A stretch of 64,000 bases of DNA from Nemophila menziesii (taxonomy: Eukaryota; Streptophyta; Magnoliopsida; Boraginales; Hydrophyllaceae), in NCBI GenBank assembly GCA_029959085.1, contig JARWIR010000010.1, positions 7,647,001-7,711,000 on the forward strand. Reading direction: 5' to 3'. Below the pieces are notes generated by a model that did not search any database, was not told where the DNA came from, and saw only the letters and a program-made list of their open reading frames with translations. Each line of letters begins with the position of its first letter. Within the stretch, counting starts at the first letter, position 1. Of this stretch, positions 32,745-44,624 are shown piece after piece. A program made the position numbers and the translations under genes.

Positions 32745-34089
32745 CTAAGTGTTTTCTACGAGATGGATTGTCTCCTCTCGTCCAAAGTCTTCACTGTCAT
32801 GGTATCTTTTTTGAAACGCTGGCCATTCACCATGAATGTCCTTTGCTCGGTTGGATGTTCAATTTCAATCGCTCCATGAGGTGTGACTTTCGTAACAATT
32901 TAAGGTCCTCCCTAACGAGATTTAAGCTTTCCTGGGTAGTTCGTGAATCGAGAGTTGTATAATAGTACCTTTTGTCCTCTCTCGAAATGCTTTGGACGGA
33001 GTCGTCTATCATGCCATCTCATTGTTTAGCGAAACTCCTCCAACTTGTTTAATTGCATCAACCTTTGTTTCCCGGCCAGTTCTGGATCTAGATTCAAAGT
33101 TTTAATAGCCCAGAAGGCTCGAGCTTCAAACTCAATAGGTAGATCACATGCTTTGCCGTATACCATGCGATATGGAGATGCCCCAACTGGTGTTTTAAAT
33201 GCTGTTCTGTAAGCCCAGAGAGCATCATCTAGCTTTAACGACCAATCTTTCCTAGTTTTGTTCACGGTCTTCTTAAGAATAGATTTGATTTCCCGATTGG
33301 AAACTTCAGCTTGACCGTTAGTTTGTGGGTGATAACCCGTTGAAATGCGGTGTCTCACTCCAAACTTACGAAGAAGATTTCTCAGTTGAGCATTGATGAA
33401 ATGGGTACCTTTATCACTGATGAGAACACGTGGTGTACCATGTCTTGAGAAGATATTTGTCTTTAAGAATTTAATTATTGTTTGCGCATCGTTCTTTGGT
33501 GTTGCCACTGCTTCTACCCATTTTGATACATAATCTACCGCAAGCAAAATATAAAGATTACCATGGGAAGTGATGAAAGGTCCCATGAAATATATTCCCT
33601 ATACATCAAAGATTCCGACTTCTAGAATATTGTTAAGCGGCATCGTGTCCCTTTTTGATATATTACTAGTGAACTGACATCTTTGACATGACTGGACAAA
33701 ACAATGACAGTCTCTGTGTAGGGTAGGCCAATAGAAACCGGATTGAAGAATTTTAGCTGCAGTTATATCGCCTTTAAAGTAACCTCCATATGGTGATCCA
33801 TGACAGCTTGCTATAATCTTATCAACTTCGCCTTCATGGACACATCGTCTAACTACTTGGTCACTACAAATTTTCCAAAGGTACGGTTCATCCCAATAGT
33901 ATTGTTTAGCCTGGTGATACAATCTTTGTCTTTGTTGTGGATGGATATCCTTGGGGAATACACCACTCACGATGAGGTTGACTAGATCTGCATACCATGG
34001 CACAAACGCATCTTTAATAGCAAAAAGTTGTTCATCAGGGAATACCTCTTTAACCAATAATGGCTCCTTGTTCGCATCAGATCCTTCGA
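32745..34089 (-). pseudogene. pol: Element D integrase
   Basis: Zinc region with His-His and SCQRCQ. In the core, the first catalytic Asp (GID in B) is Tyr (GIYFMGPF), just after a Trp codon turned into TAG near 33600. The second Asp (LISDKGTHF) and the Glu ([12 protein letters not shown]) are kept. The C-terminal part, in shifted frames, shows a GPY/F-like stretch ([20 protein letters not shown], then VTKVTPHGAIEI) and NGQRFK, and it ends at TAG 32745. The lost Asp and the stop make this copy catalytically dead. Confidence 0.9.
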
Positions 34090-36273
34090 GCCTTGATAAA
34101 TGATCAGCAACTTGCTTCTCGCATCCCTTTCGGTCGCGAATGTCTATGTCGAACTCTTGAAGCAACAGTACCCATCTAATAAGACGCGGCTTAGCGTCCT
34201 TTTTCTCCATAAGATTGGAACGGAATTTATCAAAAGCATATACTACGACCAACATCTCTTTCTCCATCACTATATAATTCATCTGGGCAACGTTGAAGGT
34301 CTTACTTGCATAATAAATCGTGTGGAAGAGCTTATCTTTCCTCTGCCGAACACAACACCCATAGCATGGTCACTAGCATCGAAATAAGTTCAAACGGAGC
34401 TTTCCAATCAGGAGGTATAACTATAGGTGTGTAGATCAGTTTCTCCTTAATCGTCAAAACGCTTGAAGACATTCCTCAGTAAAGTTAAAAGGAGTATCCT
34501 TTTCAAACAAAGAACAAAGCGGTTTGGCGATCTTGGAGAAATCTTTAATAAATCTTCGGTAAAAAATCCTGCGTGACCCAAGAAATTTCTCACTCCTTTT
34601 ACAGAAACTGGAGGTGGTAATGTTTTGATAACTTCAATTTTAGCACGATCAACCTCCATTCCTGCCTTTGAAACTTTATGTCCCGACACAATTCTCTCTT
34701 GAACCATGAAGTGGCATTTTTCCCAGTTAAGCACAAGATCTTTTTCTTTACATCTCACAAGGACTTTCTCAAGATTATTCAAACAATCATCAAAACTATC
34801 TCCAAACACCTAAAAATCATCCATAAAAACCTCAAAGTATTTATCAATCATGTCCCAAAATATAGCATTCATGCACCTCTGGAACGTGGCAGGTGCATTA
34901 CATAAACCAAACGGCATTCTTCTATAAGCAAAGGTGCCAAACGGACAAGTTAAAGTTGTTTTGTGTTGATTAAGGGGATCCACACAAATCTGATTATAAC
35001 CCGAATATCTGTTAAGGAAACAATAATACTCCCTCCCTGCGAGTTTGTCTAGCATCTGATCAATGAACGGTAGCGGGAAGTGATCTTTCTTTGTAGCTTT
35101 GTTGAGTCTTCGGTAGTCCATGCATACTCGCCACCCCACAACTATTCTTGATGGTATGGCTTCACCTTTATCATTAAGGATGGTAGTAATAACTCCTTTC
35201 TTTGGAACACATTGCACTAGACTAACCCAATCACTGCTGGCAATCGGATAGATATTTCCTGCGTCTAGCAACTTGATCACCTCCTTTCTTACTACTTCTT
35301 TCAGAGCTGGCATGAGTCTTATTTGTCCCCCTATAGATAGTCCACCTTCGTTCTCAAGAATGATTTTTTGTTTGCAAACGGAAGGACTAATTCCCTTGAT
35401 GTCAGCAATAGTCCATCCGACTGCTTCTTTGTTAGCGCGAAGTACATGAAGTAGCTTCTCCTCTTGACGACCTGAAAGGTTAGCCGAAATAATAACATGC
35501 AAATTTTTGTTCGTACCTAAATATGCATAACGTAGATGATATGGAAGGGGTTTTTCTTCGAGAACAGGGGGACATATTATGGATGGTTGTCACCTGATTC
35601 TCGAAGTATTTTTCGTATATTTGATCCTAATGCAGCAACTTCGTCAGGGGGAATCTCGTTTTCCTCTTGTGATTCAAGTATTAAGGCCTCGTCAAGATCA
35701 TCATCTAAGGTTGCTTCATTGAAGACTTCTTGTGAAATTTTTCCGATGACATCTATTTTGAAACATTCATCCTTCGAATTTGGTAACTTCATAGCCTTAA
35801 ACACATTGAATCGTACCTGTTCGTCTTGTACCCTCATGATCAACTCACCATTCTCAACATCTATTAGTGTACGCCTCGTGGCTAAGAATGGTCTACCCAA
35901 GATGATGGGGACATTCTTATCCGTGTCGTAGTCAAGAATAATAAAATCACAAGGAAAAATAAAAGTACCAGCTTTAACTAAAACATCTTCAATTTTACCT
36001 ACTCGTCGGGAGAGGGAGCGATCTGCAATTTGTAATACCACAGAAGTGGGTACTACCTCTCGTATATTAAGCTTCTCGAACAAGGATTTTGGCATGAGAT
36101 TGATACTCGCGCCTAGATCACATAATGCTTTCCCGGTCCAACTGTCTCCAATGCTGATGGGAATTGTAAAACTTCCGGGATCTTCTAGCTTTGGTGGTAA
36201 CTTGTTTTGACATATAGCACTACACTCCACAGGCAATCCAATTGTTTCCCCAGTTTCTAAACTTCGTTTGTTA
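34090..36273 (-). pseudogene. pol: Element D protease, reverse transcriptase and RNase H
   Basis: Protease: ALCDLGASINLMPKSLFEKL and VPIILGRPFLATRRTLIDV. RT: SDWVSLVQCVPKKG, then FLNRYSGYNQICV, where the motif-A Asp kept in B (FLDGYSGYNQ) is Asn. FGTFAYRRMPFGLCNAPATF and EVFMDDF keep the Asp pair, with a stop right after. RNase H: the stretch holding the T-D-H motif (present in B as VVYTDHSAIRY) is deleted, so [13 protein letters not shown] reads straight through. Stops and frameshifts occur near 35570, 34808 and 34480. Confidence 0.9.
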
Positions 36274-37885
36274 GAAAGAATGTCCTTCATGAATTTCAGA
36301 TTTTTCGGCATTCTTTTGAAAGCTTCTACAAACGGCATATTAATATCTAACTTGCTCACCATGTCAACGAACTTCTTGATATCTTGGTCATTATCCTTTT
36401 TTCTGACACGTGAAGGATATGGTGGTGGAGGGCGTGTATTAAGTTCCCCTGAGCTTTTCTTATTTTCAGGTGTCTTGGCTTCGACACTCTTTGGTTCAAC
36501 CACCTCTTCTACCTTATCTTCTATTGTTTCTTAGACCTCCTTTTCTGGAATAGGGGTTGGTTCTGGTTCTCTTCTTGGTGGAGGTAATTGTTTTCCACTT
36601 CGCAATTCTACTGCATGACAAGCATCATCTCGAGGAGCAATAGTATCACTTGGGAGTTGCCCTTTTGGCCTGTTTTGCAATGTACTCGCCATATGTGATA
36701 GAGTATGCTCGAGTTTTTTGATCACCTTTTGCTAGGCTTGAATTTTTTGTTGGCTAATACTCATATTTTCTTCAATTGCTTGCATCAGTTTAGCCAGACT
36801 CGAATTCAAGCTCAAGGTTTGTTCTTTCCTTGCTAGTTACATTGACTGTTTTGGTGGTTCTTGATAAGCTTTTTCAACAATGGGCGCCTTTTGATGTATA
36901 GGTTGTGGTGGATAGTAGGATTGAGGTTGGGGTAGATGATAAGTCTCTTGATTTCTGACCCAACTTCACTGTTGTGGAGGGTGTTGATAACTAGCGTAGC
37001 TTTCTTGAGGATTATCATAACCATTAGAATAATAGTTATTTTGCGAAGATATAGAAGATGCTGAGGCTGGATTATTTATACACCTTTCCTACATATGATT
37101 TCTGGATCCACAACCTGGACACGAAGGTATTGTACGTACTAAATTTACCTGAGCAATTGTTCGAGCTTGGTCTTGTAGTTCTTCGAGTTGTTGGATCAAC
37201 TCCTTGAGCTACAGAGATTCTGAATTGTCTTCTTTTTCTTCTGGTTCACTTGGCCAACTTCTCTCGTTCTCAAGAATTCTATCGATACAAATTTCGGCTT
37301 CTGCAGGATCTAGTAACACAAAACCTTTGTTTCCTAACGCATCTGATCTTGCCCTTGACTTGTTATTAAGTCTTCCATAGAACATGGTTAAAGAATATTC
37401 CGGCGATGATTTATGGTATGGACTTCTCGCCTTCTTTTCATTAAATCGTAACCATGCTTCACCCAAACTTTCTCCGTCTTCCTGCATAAACTGTTCAAGC
37501 TCCAACATATCTTTTAATCGTCTACTAACCGGATACAATCGGTCTAGGAATCTTGCTTGAGCTTATCCCAATCTGGAATGACATGAGGATATTGGGTATC
37601 ATACCAATTGCTTGCACCTCCGATCAAGAAAAACTGGAACATCACGTTATACATCTGCTCCTTAGTAACTCCTCTTACGATATAAGCATCACAGATTTGC
37701 ATGAATTTCTTAATATATCGGATCAGATCTTGTTGTGCAGCACCGCTAAATAGTCCATGATTTGCAAACTGCGTTAACATCCCTGAATCTGGCCTAAATT
37801 TAGCGGCTTGGATTTCTGGAGTGCGAATTCCGCGTGGTTGCACTCTAAACGTGACGGGTAATTCAAGTCTCCTTGGACTCTCCAT
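36274..37885 (-). pseudogene. gag: Element D gag
   Basis: ATG 37885 (MESPRRLELPVTFRV) lies about 100 bases after the primer-binding site. The capsid core AAKFRPDSGMLTQF, FMQICDAYIVRGVTKEQ and FLIGGASNWYDTQ continues after a frameshift near 37545 with LYPVSRRLKDMLELEQFMQE. The zinc knuckle near 37110 keeps both first Cys (CPGCGSRNHM, then ERC) but has a stop in place of Trp. A Gln/Pro/Tyr-rich linker and RPPPPYPSRV precede protease. Confidence 0.9.
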
Positions 37886-37985
37886 CTGTAACTATCTATA
37901 AAACAAAAACTAAAAAGACAAAAGCGTAAAATTGAAATAACTGAAATAAAAGCACAAGATATATGAACAAGGACTAACGATGTAG

Positions 37986-38003
37986 TCCCCGGCAGCGGTG
38001 CCA
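37986..38003 (-). promoter_or_regulatory. Element D primer-binding site
   Basis: The minus strand reads TGGCACCGCTGCCGGGGA, 6 bases inside the 5' LTR end; tRNA-Asp type. Confidence 0.87.
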
Positions 38004-38009
38004 AAAACT

Positions 38010-39523
38010 TGGTGTCGACTAGGGTGTGATAAAAATAAAATACAAATAAGTGCAATTAATCACCCTACTCTAGCACGGTTCTGCAAGTATACAGATCATA
38101 TGCAAGTTTTAATAAATAAGTAAGATTCGTTTCGCAGAGACTACGAAGGTTAGGGGAATCTTATGCAATAATCAAGTGCAAATATTAAAAGGTAGAACAA
38201 ATAAAATGCCTAAAAAGTAAAGACAAATAGATTTTTATTTGATTTTTCAATTAACTAAATTAAACTAATAAAGTAAAGACAGAAATTTAAATGCAAGAGA
38301 AGAAGTTAGTATGAGAGTTTAGTTTGAGTAAATAGCATGTAATCCCCACTAGTTTTTCCGTTCTAAACATGTAAGGGTGAATTATGTAGTATTTCAATAA
38401 TCGGTTCCAATTGCGCTAGGTAGTTTTAAATAGGGTTTACCTGTGTCAATAAGGAGTCCTAAGCAAACTGTTCCTGCAATTGGTAAAATAACAATACACT
38501 AAACCATGGTGATTATCTAGTTAGGTTGATTTGTCAGATCTAAACCGTATACTAGACGTTATGTGTTAAACATGTAATCAAACACTGTTGTCAATGGTGA
38601 CCTAACTACTAGATGGTAATTCTATATGGTCGCGATCCACAAGAGCACATAATATAAATCCTAACACATAAACAGAGAATAAAAACTATAATTCAATTTA
38701 AAACATAGAATTCCCAAATTAGATAGATGTCAACCAATACTAGGGTTCATACATATATGCTAAAAACTCAAGCTAATAGAAATTTAGTTCATACTAATGG
38801 AAGAAAAGAAAGAAATTACAAATTCAAAGGTTGAAGATGACATTATTGATGAACAGCTCCTTCCAGACTTCTTTTCTTGTGTTCTAAGCTTCCTCTTGGC
38901 TTAAGGATTCACCAAGGATGATTTTCTAGTGCTAAGAGGCTGTATTTATAGTGTATAGGTTGACCTAATCGTTTTCTTGAAGGAAAAGGTAAATATTGGG
39001 CTCCTAGCCCAACTCAAATTCGTAGCCCCAAAACCATGGAATTAGCCCCGTTTTTGTTTTAGTTCTAGCAGCTTCAATACTCATCCGATTGACGGGTATG
39101 AGTAGTCGAAATTCATCGTCTCAGAAAGATCTCCAACTTTGCTCTTGATAGTTTCTCCAGATTCCTCACCGAATTTAACATATATAAGCTGCTTTGTGGT
39201 CGTAGGTGCAGGAATTCAGATTTAAGGCAACTTTTCCTTTTCCATAATTTTAGCTTTTACTTCCTTATCTTCAATTTCCATGTTTATCTTCTTTCCTTTA
39301 GCTCTTTGAACCAACTTGGACTCTACTTAATTACCATATATTTCTAAATCTTCACACTAAATAAATAATTAAACCCAATATGCTCTAAAAATAATAAATA
39401 ATCAATTCAAGACCCAAAATAGGAAAGTGTACTAAATCATGTGAAATCGACCTATAAACTAATAAATACACCTAAAATGATGTCTCGGAAATAGATTTTA
39501 TTATCACAAATGAGGAGACATCA
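38010..39523 (-). repeat. Element D 5' LTR
   Basis: 1514 bp, starts TGATGTCTCC at 39523 and ends AGTCGACACCA at 38010. TATAAATA (minus strand) lies at 38943-38950. It adjoins TSD CAACC. Confidence 0.93.
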
Positions 39524-39528
39524 CAACC

Positions 39529-41032
39529 GATAAAAGGAGAAAAAGTGATGCAAAGCTCTATGCTGAAATATCAACAGTGCAACTCATGCACCAACAAATT
39601 CGAGCAATGGAGCTCAGATTAACAAGTTATTATGACCAATTAACAGTTACAACAAGAATTACATACGAAACTGGGCGATATCAATGTTGGGTTTAATGTT
39701 TCAACTGTAAAAGAACCAAACAAACTTAGCTTAGAAGAAGTAATTTTTAAGGATCAGAAAGAGGTTGAACAAGCGTTCAAGCATGTGGTTAGTGAAGTAC
39801 AAAAAGAGACTAAGGAAGAAGAGACAATTTCACAAAGGTTCAAGACGAAGAATGTAAGGTGGAACCGCCACCTACACAACCATCATCACTAATCGAATTT
39901 CACATAACCGAGGTAACAACTGAAGATTGGGTTAGTGAGTATGAGGTTGAAAGTACAACTTCAAGAAGTGCAGTAATTCCAACACTAGAAGAACCCACGA
40001 AGCCTAATTTAGACAAAGTTACAATCAGAGATAGGGTTAAAGGGGTTGGAAAAGAATAAAACAAGGCGAAAAGACTGCCTACATATCAGCTACTAGCACC
40101 ACCTTTACTACAAAGAATTACATATCCCAGAGGTGATATTCAATCTGAAACGTAAAGCCAAGAAAAAATCATTGTTCCTATACTCGAAGTAATTGAGAAA
40201 GAGCCTACAACACCAAAAGTCTTCAAAGAAATTCCTTTCAAGAAGAGTAAGAGTGTAGAGGTTAAGATCGAGACTGTGGACCTTACTAAAGAAAGCTTGA
40301 CAACAATTACAAAGAAGCTACCGCAAAAGATGTAATATCCAGGAGCTTTATACCTCCAAATCAATATAAGTGGTAACTTCAAAGCTAAAGCGATGTGTGA
40401 CTTGGGTTCAGGGAGGAATTTCATGCCCACAAATATGTTCGAGAAGTTAGGCATGGGAGATTCCAAAAGAAAATATATCAATTTGTTGCTCCTAGATAAC
40501 TCCACGATAAAGCCATAGGGAGTCATTAAGGACGTGCTTGTCCATGTAGGTACCTTAGCTATACCTACAAATTTCGTAATTCTTGATAAAATTACATGTC
40601 AACACGTCCCATTGATACTTGGATGCCCATTCTTGGCGACAAGTCACAACATAATTGGTGTTCATAAGGGAACCGTGACTCTCTGAATTAAAGAAGAATC
40701 TGAACATTGCACTTTGTGGATAAAAAGCATGAGGAATTACGTGAAGTCCCAACACTCTGAGTTGTGACAAAGGCAGCTAAAAAGAAAGTCCACAATAAAT
40801 CCGTAAATAAGAGAATTAAAAGTGAGTTTTGCACTGGTGACGAGGTTGCTTGGAAAGCCCCTAAAAGAGAAAATAGACCACGGGGATTCAAGAATTCGTG
40901 GATGGAATTGTTTGTAGTTACAAGAGTTGTTTCGGCAAAACGGAAATACAAGCTAAGAAGGGTCATAAACTTCCGATAGTAGATGTGCATAACCTAACCC
41001 CCTGTTGGGGAGGCTATATAATCAATAAATAA
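39529..41032 (+). pseudogene. Element C protease and GPY/F-like module, right part
   Basis: Continues the C frame after D (DKRRKSDAKLYAEISTVQLM), then a decayed linker with EPPPTQPSSLIEFHITEVTT at about 39862. Protease: AMCDLGSGRNFMPTNMFEKL at about 40393 and NFVILDKITCQHVPLILGCP. With no RT in between, the frame reaches FCTGDEVAWKAPKRENRPRG, VTRVVSA and, after a frameshift at about 40977, VDVHNLTPCWGGYI, ending at TAA 41030-41032. The order and end motif match A and G. Confidence 0.78.
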
Positions 41033-41267
41033 TCGAGGTAACAAGTCTAACTTTGAAAGACATTATACAAACGTGCTTTCTGGGAGACATTCCATAGTAT
41101 TTTATGTTTTTATGTTTTTGCTTTTTGTTTAGATTTGTGAGTTTATGTGTTTTTAAGTGTATATTGCACTAATGAGAAAGGTATGAGTGTTTTTGATGTG
41201 TAGGTGTACAAAAGTTTGAGGTGAAAAACCAGAAACTTTTCGAAGTTGAAAAGGGTTGGACAGAAGC

Positions 41268-41880
41268 ATTTCGCGGTACACCGCAGGTATCCGCCGTGCA
41301 CCGCACCTATCAAGGGTAAAAATTTACCAAAACTTCGAACTGGCATAAATTTGCGCTCGAGTATCGAAATTCATTTTTTCTCGAGTCTAAATCGCGTATT
41401 CAAGATCTATCTAATGGAGTAGAGAACACTTGGTTTAGAGATAAAATGAAAATATAGACATTCAGCAGTACCCCGCGGTACACCACACCCTAGCCGTGCT
41501 GCACTACAATCCATAAAAAGGGTCATGACGGTTCGTAAATCAGGTATACGTACGAGGCAAGGAGGCAAAAATCGTGTTGTCACTCGCGCAAAACCGTGCC
41601 ACAGTGTCATCCAGTGAGTCTGTGCGGTATACCGCACGCTACCGACGGTGCACCGCACGCTACCCGCGGTGCACCGGTCCAAGAGAAAACCGTTGCCAAT
41701 GTAATGAAATCAGGGTCCATGGCGAGAGCAAGAGAGATCTTGCGGTGTACCGCACCTCATCCGCGGTGCACAGTACCCAAGAACCGTATCGAGTAATGCG
41801 CAAGATCGTGTCATGTGAGAGGAACAGTACAAAGCTGTGGTACACCACACCCTTACCGGTGCATCGTATGACGCCGCCAA
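41268..41880 (+). repeat. Element C GC-palindrome array
   Basis: About five irregularly spaced units (near 41273, 41466, 41626, 41741, 41837). They are built on GCGGTATACCGC and related palindromes such as gcggtgcaccgc. The position is the same as in A, B, D and G, but the core sequence is GCGG...CCGC instead of CCGG...CCGG. Several long but meaningless open frames run through it because of its GC content. A possible TATATA lies at 41905-41910, followed by a C-rich leader to about 42180. Confidence 0.72.
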
Positions 41881-42179
41881 GATAAGGAAAACGAGAAGGT
41901 TAGTTATATACACTACCAAATTCTTAAACCTTAAGCCTCTCTTTCTTCCCCAAACTTCCCAAACTTCCCAAACTCCACTGAAGCTTTACATAACCTTCAC
42001 CTCATATCAAAACACCACCAAATAACCATAGATTCATATCCAAATCCTTCCCTACCTTCCTATAAATAAGAATTAAGACCCTAAATCATTCCAAAACACC
42101 TAAAATTCAAAAAATCAAGATCCAGAATTTTCCAAAAACCTTTTCCAAATTTTCTTAAACTTTTCTCAACCATGCAAGA

Positions 42180-42447
42180 TTCCATCATACCCATATAATG
42201 TCTGTAGTTCTTGCGGTGGCCAGCGTATAGGATTACCCTATACGAGAGATAGAGAAGAATCAAAGCAAGGTATTGGGAGAAAGCAAGAAGAAAATTGGAA
42301 AAAGTGAGAAAAAGAGATTTCTATAGTTGTATGATTGATTGGGATGAATCACGAGAGGAGGTAAAGGTATGCAAAAATTGATGATACTAGAAGGTTACAT
42401 ACAAGGGAAGCACTGCACCCTATATGGGTATTGATAAAGCGAGGCAA
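42180..42447 (+). pseudogene. Element C 3' ORF remnant
   Basis: Mostly decayed. The end 'gcgaggcaatagcctcgagagtatgtt' matches the end of the A 3' ORF (22034-22060), so this is the same gene with its middle lost. No frame longer than about 30 codons remains. Confidence 0.5.
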
Positions 42448-42918
42448 TAGCCTCGAGAGTATGTTTCTTTCTTCCCTACCATCCTTTCTGTACTTGCAAT
42501 ATTTGTTAAATTTTAATTTATTTGTTGAGTCTTTTCGAGTCTTGGGGACAAGAACTCATTTTTGAGTTGGAGGTGTCGGGATTCGTTGTCTCTCATCTCC
42601 ATTTCTCTGTGATTTACTGTCTTCAGGAATAAATTAAATTTTTTGATAGAGGGGATTAAATGTAGAGTGTGTTTAATAGCTTGAAAGCATAAGCTTAGTA
42701 AGTTAATGATAGAAAGTAATATGTTTATGAGCTATTTTATTTTGTATGATTTGAGTATTTACAGGAAACACACATTGATAGTAAAGATAAGATTAGTGAG
42801 CAATGAGGTAAAAGTATGTTTGATATTATGGCGCCTTGAGGGGTATGTAGGCCGTGAGATCCAACCTATGTTCTTATCTTTATTGTATCGGGACGATACA
42901 ACTTTCAGCTGTGGGTCT
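42448..42918 (+). other. Element C 3' untranslated region with both hairpin modules
   Basis: Hairpin 2 reads GAGTCTTG-GGGA-CAAG-a-ACTC (42537-42557), followed by tttgagttggaggtgtcggg. Hairpin 1 is TTGTATCG-GGA-CGATACAA (42883-42901), then ctttcagctgtgggtct, a polypurine tract interrupted by pyrimidines. The modules are only about 330 bases apart, against about 1430 in A, so most of the region is deleted. Confidence 0.72.
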
Positions 42919-44619
42919 TGATATTTTGTGATATAATAATCTAGGTTGGAGACATCATTTTAGGTGTAATTGTTTTATTAATTATGGATTTTACCCGTTA
43001 TTTGATAATTTCTTAATTCATGTCTTGATTTGATGATTAATTGCTTTTAGAGCCTATTTGGTTTAATTTGTGTGTTAATGTAAAGCTCTTAAGGTTTATG
43101 AAATATAATTAGATTCCAAACCAATTCTATGAAATTAAGGAAAGAAGATATGGAGGGAATCAAGAGACAAACGGAAGTAGATTTGAATTAGGAAAGGAAA
43201 AGGTGCCAAATAAATCGAGAAATTTTGCAGTTAAGTCCACTAACTTGAAATCGGCTGCGATTTTGGACGAGCCTTTAAAAATTTAGACACATCTTTTTGC
43301 TGCGGTCGTTATGATATAAAGTGGGCACCAACGACATAACCTAAGCTGCCTAAAGGCCTTCTCCTTAAACTCAACACCCTAACCGGTGCTACAGGAGCTG
43401 CTCTCGAATGCGCTTACCTTGCCTTGAATATTGTCCCAAGATATGACTAAAATAGTGAGCAGTGTTTATCCTCTCCGATATTTTAGGAAACAAAATTGAA
43501 TTGGAAAAGGATTCCAATTCTTGCATTCCACTCAAGATTTCGACCTAGGATCTTCCAAACACTTATAAATACAGCCTCTTATCATTGTAAACATGTCCTT
43601 TCTCACATTGGCTTAGCCCTTTCTCAGCCTTTAATTATTATTACTCTTAGAAGTCATCCATAGAAGCAAGAAGACAGGTAGAGAGGAAGACAAGAAGTTG
43701 AAAAGTAGCAAACTCCTCTTCTCTATCATCTCCCTCTATCATTAGGGTAATTTGTATTAGATTCTTTAGCTTATTTTTGTTTCTAATTACTTTTATCCGT
43801 AGTTTATTTCTATGTCTTTAGATATGAACTATTTTCCCATAGCTTGGGTTGGAATATGTATAATCTTTGATTTCTAATTCTTTTCTTGCTTTATGTTATT
43901 TGGGATTAACCTTTAAATTGATTAAGCTTCTTATACCATATATTTGTTTTATGTGCTTTGATATATTGACCGTAGTTCTTGTGAATGCATGCGTAGAGAT
44001 TACCCCATTAATAGTAGTTGGATGGTCACCCGGAAATGGTGTCCAACTATTGAAACACCACATAAATGTTTAGTGTACGGTAGTGATCCGGAAGGGCTTT
44101 CCTAACTAGATAGTCATTAGGGTTTGAGATTAACCACCGATCATTGCGTAGGGTCCCCTTACCCAAGTCCCCTGATAATTGTTAGGTCGCCACCTAAGTC
44201 CATCCAGAAGGGGGTTAGGAGGAATATAGAATCATGGCTACTTACTCTAAGAGCTTTACTCACCCTTATAACTAGAATATTGATTTAGAAGGATAAGTGC
44301 ATGCTAGCATACCTAAGCTATATTTCTCATCTCTATTCTTTTTGTATTTATTTATTTTCATAATTATCTTCTAGATCTGAAAACAAAATAGATATTATTA
44401 CTTTTATTGTCCTTCTATTTTAACAAGTAAATTCTCCTACACTTCTCTATGTATAAAAGTAGATCTAACGGATCAAATCCTTGCGAATGAACTTTACTTA
44501 CTAACTAAACTTGCAAACGATATGTAATACTTGTAGTGAGTTTCTCGTGGTAGTCAAGGGTGTGTCATTTATTATTATATTTATTTACCTATTTATTTAT
44601 CACACATTTGCCCCCACTA
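42919..44619 (+). repeat. Element C 3' LTR with extra internal sequence
   Basis: 1701 bp against 1622 for the 5' LTR. It lacks the gtctcc bases just after its TGAT start. Relative to the 5' LTR it has about 115 bases at 43325-43440 in place of about 25. TATAAATA lies near 43565. It ends CCCCCACTA (CA changed to TA) before TSD GGGAG. Confidence 0.88.
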
Positions 44620-44624
44620 GGGAG

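Larger units (their letters stand above)
28535..39523 (-). mobile_element. Element D: autonomous-type Athila-like retrotransposon, structurally complete
   Basis: 10,989 bp with TSD CAACC (28530-28534 and 39524-39528). Both LTRs are exactly 1514 bp (28535-30048 and 38010-39523), with 5 differences in their first 147 bases. On the minus strand: primer-binding site, gag, protease, RT, RNase H, integrase, palindrome array, TATA box, 3' ORF, 3' untranslated region, hairpin and polypurine tract. It is the best full-length copy here but is dead (see the individual domains). It is of the same family as B. Confidence 0.95.
26337..44619 (+). mobile_element. Element C: non-autonomous Athila-like retrotransposon (contains element D)
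   Basis: Bounded by GGGAG (26332-26336 and 44620-44624), inside the LINE-m RT. LTRs are 26337-27958 and 42919-44619. D sits at 28535-39523. Without D the internal region is only about 4 kb: primer-binding site, zinc knuckle without capsid domain, protease, GPY/F-like module, palindrome array, decayed 3' ORF, hairpin modules. It lacks RT, RNase H and integrase core, and also the Gag capsid region. The 3' untranslated region is about 1.1 kb shorter than in A. Confidence 0.9.

Noticed and set aside
41407..41919. Several open frames of 60-100 codons near 41.4-41.9 kb
   Set aside because: They run through the GC-palindrome array of element C on both strands and have no conserved domain.
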